64,000 nt of DNA, taken from positions 1 through 64,000 of the forward strand of contig NZ_JWIG01000001.1 of NCBI RefSeq assembly GCF_000814675.1. Reading direction: 5' to 3'. The notes under the pieces are model-generated. The model was not told where the DNA came from and did not search any database. It saw nothing but the letters and a program-made list of their open reading frames with translations. Shown in pieces: positions 62,672 to 64,000 of the stretch; position 1 is the first letter of the stretch, and the number at the start of each line of letters is the position of its first letter. Both the position numbers and the translations under genes were made by a program. The DNA comes from Pseudoalteromonas distincta (GTDB lineage Bacteria > Pseudomonadota > Gammaproteobacteria > Enterobacterales > Alteromonadaceae).

Positions 62672-64000
62672 ATGATAGATGAAACCTTTGTGGATCTATC
62701 GCGATTACAGTTTGCTGTTACCGCTCTCTTTCATTTCTTATTCGTACCGTTAACGATAGGTATGACCTGGATTTTAGTTATTATGGAATCGGTTTATGTT
62801 ATGACCGGTCGCGAAATTTATCGTGATATGACTAAGTTTTGGGGAAAATTGTTTGGTATTAACTTTGCTATTGGTGTGGCAACAGGCCTTACCATGGAAT
62901 TTGAGTTTGGTACTAACTGGTCTTATTACTCCCATTATGTAGGTGATGTTTTTGGGGCTCCCCTGGCTATTGAAGGTTTAATGGCATTCTTTTTAGAATC
63001 GACCTTTGTGGGTATGTTCTTTTTAGGCTGGGACAGGCTTTCTAAACGCCAACATTTAGGCGCGACCTTTTTAATGGCCATTGGTACTAACATGTCGGCG
63101 CTGTGGATTTTAATTGCCAACGGTTGGATGCAAAACCCAGTAGGCGCTGAATTTAACTATCAAACCATGCGCATGGAAATGACCAGTTTTGCAGAGCTTG
63201 TGTTTAACCCTGTAGCCCAAGTTAAGTTTATTCATACTGTATCGGCAGGTTATGTAGCAGCGTCTATGTTTGTGCTTGGTATTAGTAGCTGGTACATATT
63301 GAAGGGTCGTGATTTAGCATTTGCTAAACGCTCTTTTTCAGTCGCATCGGGCTTTGGTTTAGCGTCAATTTTGTGTGTAATTTTACTCGGTGACGAATCA
63401 GGCTACGAAGTAGGCGAAGTCCAAAAAGTGAAACTTGCCACAATTGAAGCCGAATGGCACACAGAAGAAGCTCCGGCTGCGTTTACCGCATTTGGTTTTC
63501 CTGATTCAGAAGAGCAAGTAACACATGCGGCGGTTAAAATACCTTACGCACTTGGGTTAATTGCTACTCGCTCACTTGATGAGCAAGTAACGGGTATTAA
63601 CGACCTAGAAAAACAACATGAAGTACGTATTCGCAACGGTATGATTGCTTATGAATACCTTACAAAACTCAGAAACGGTGAAGATACGCCAGATAATATT
63701 GCCAAATTTAATACTCTAAAAGATGATTTAGGTTATGGCTTGCTACTTAAGCGCTACACACCAGATGTTGTAGATGCTACTGAAGAACAAATTCAAAAAG
63801 CAGTTAAAGACTCTTTTCCTAAAGTAGGCCCTATGTTTTGGTCATTTAGGATTATGGTTGCCTGTGGTGTGGCCATGCTAGGTGTATTTATATTGGCATT
63901 TTACTACAACGCACACCGTGTTATTGAGCAAAAACGCTGGTTGTTATGGGCTGCCGTATTGAGTATTCCACTACCTTGGATAGCGATTGAATTTGGCTGG
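62672..64000 (+). CDS. cydA: Cytochrome bd ubiquinol oxidase subunit I, partial (443 codons)
   Basis: The frame runs open to the window end. It starts [20 protein letters not shown] with heme ligand His 21, then has the second ligand region [15 protein letters not shown], the long Q-loop typical of the E. coli type ([20 protein letters not shown]), and [13 protein letters not shown] with the Met ligand of heme b558. The last roughly 75-80 residues are missing. CydA with CydB reduces oxygen at low tension and resists cyanide, nitric oxide and sulfide. AAGGAG sits 6-8 nt upstream of ATG 62672. It is divergent from lpxB. Confidence 0.97.
   Translation, partial: MIDETFVDLSRLQFAVTALFHFLFVPLTIGMTWILVIMESVYVMTGREIYRDMTKFWGKLFGINFAIGVATGLTMEFEFGTNWSYYSHYVGDVFGAPLAIEGLMAFFLESTFVGMFFLGWDRLSKRQHLGATFLMAIGTNMSALWILIANGWMQNPVGAEFNYQTMRMEMTSFAELVFNPVAQVKFIHTVSAGYVAASMFVLGISSWYILKGRDLAFAKRSFSVASGFGLASILCVILLGDESGYEVGEVQKVKLATIEAEWHTEEAPAAFTAFGFPDSEEQVTHAAVKIPYALGLIATRSLDEQVTGINDLEKQHEVRIRNGMIAYEYLTKLRNGEDTPDNIAKFNTLKDDLGYGLLLKRYTPDVVDATEEQIQKAVKDSFPKVGPMFWSFRIMVACGVAMLGVFILAFYYNAHRVIEQKRWLLWAAVLSIPLPWIAIEFGW

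Noticed and set aside
1..64000. CRISPR array, prophage, integron or tRNA-linked island
   Set aside because: No regularly spaced repeats, phage structural genes, integrase or tRNA gene were seen in the window.

Overview
The window looks like a chromosomal segment of a marine gammaproteobacterium of the Alteromonadales, most likely Pseudoalteromonas or a close relative. The reasons are the low-to-moderate GC, several TonB-dependent receptors sharing one N-terminal leader type, the tamA-tamB-cyclophilin order, and the core block lpxB-rnhB-dnaE-accA. The species is inferred from gene content only. I found no tRNA, rRNA, CRISPR array or prophage.

Layout. 1-950: the end of an IS4-family insertion sequence, whose 18-bp terminal repeat ends at 747, followed by a short inverted-repeat (MITE-like) element that supplies the last codons of a cyclophilin lipoprotein gene. 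916-10043: tamA-tamB-ppiase operon (outer-membrane biogenesis), an RraB-type RNase E regulator, radD helicase and a short H-NS-like protein. 10441-20260: a TonB-dependent receptor cluster with one 5'-truncated pseudogene and two intact receptors; the intact pair share leader DNA and promoter layout and have a SAM methyltransferase between them. 20389-27760: DNA repair and replication genes polB, dinG and priC, with a TauE/YfcA permease, a histone-deacetylase-like enzyme, a ComFB-family protein and ybaM. 27763-29254: a Sel1-like lipoprotein and an EamA permease.

29306-34500 is the most system-like locus. An ECF sigma factor and its membrane anti-sigma factor form an operon with a lipoprotein. 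A divergent exported subtilisin and a two-gene operon (Ser/Thr/Ala-rich exported protein plus outer-membrane barrel) sit next to them. The sigma operon and the Ser-rich/barrel operon carry nearly identical upstream elements, GGAATA and CGTCTTCTTTAT separated by 15 or 16 nt, which strongly suggests one ECF regulon. Immediately after it lies a fusion of a FAN1-like VRR-NUC nuclease with a DnaQ-type DEDDh exonuclease, preceded by a perfect CTG-N10-CAG LexA box.

36861-54382: a dual-specificity phosphatase, a probably frameshifted membrane protein in an AT-rich patch, a sugar MFS porter, FadL plus a two-part YeeE/YedE (TsuA-like) transporter, MscS, a siderophore receptor with a Fur box, an EthD-domain protein, a succinyl-CoA:acetate CoA-transferase, the 4.5S SRP RNA, a DUF3014 protein, a patatin, a KefB-type antiporter and a diguanylate cyclase. 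54413-62370: a small membrane protein, tilS and the lpxB-rnhB-dnaE-accA operon. 62672-64000: the first 443 codons of cydA, preceded by a 24-bp perfect palindrome; the gene runs off the window.
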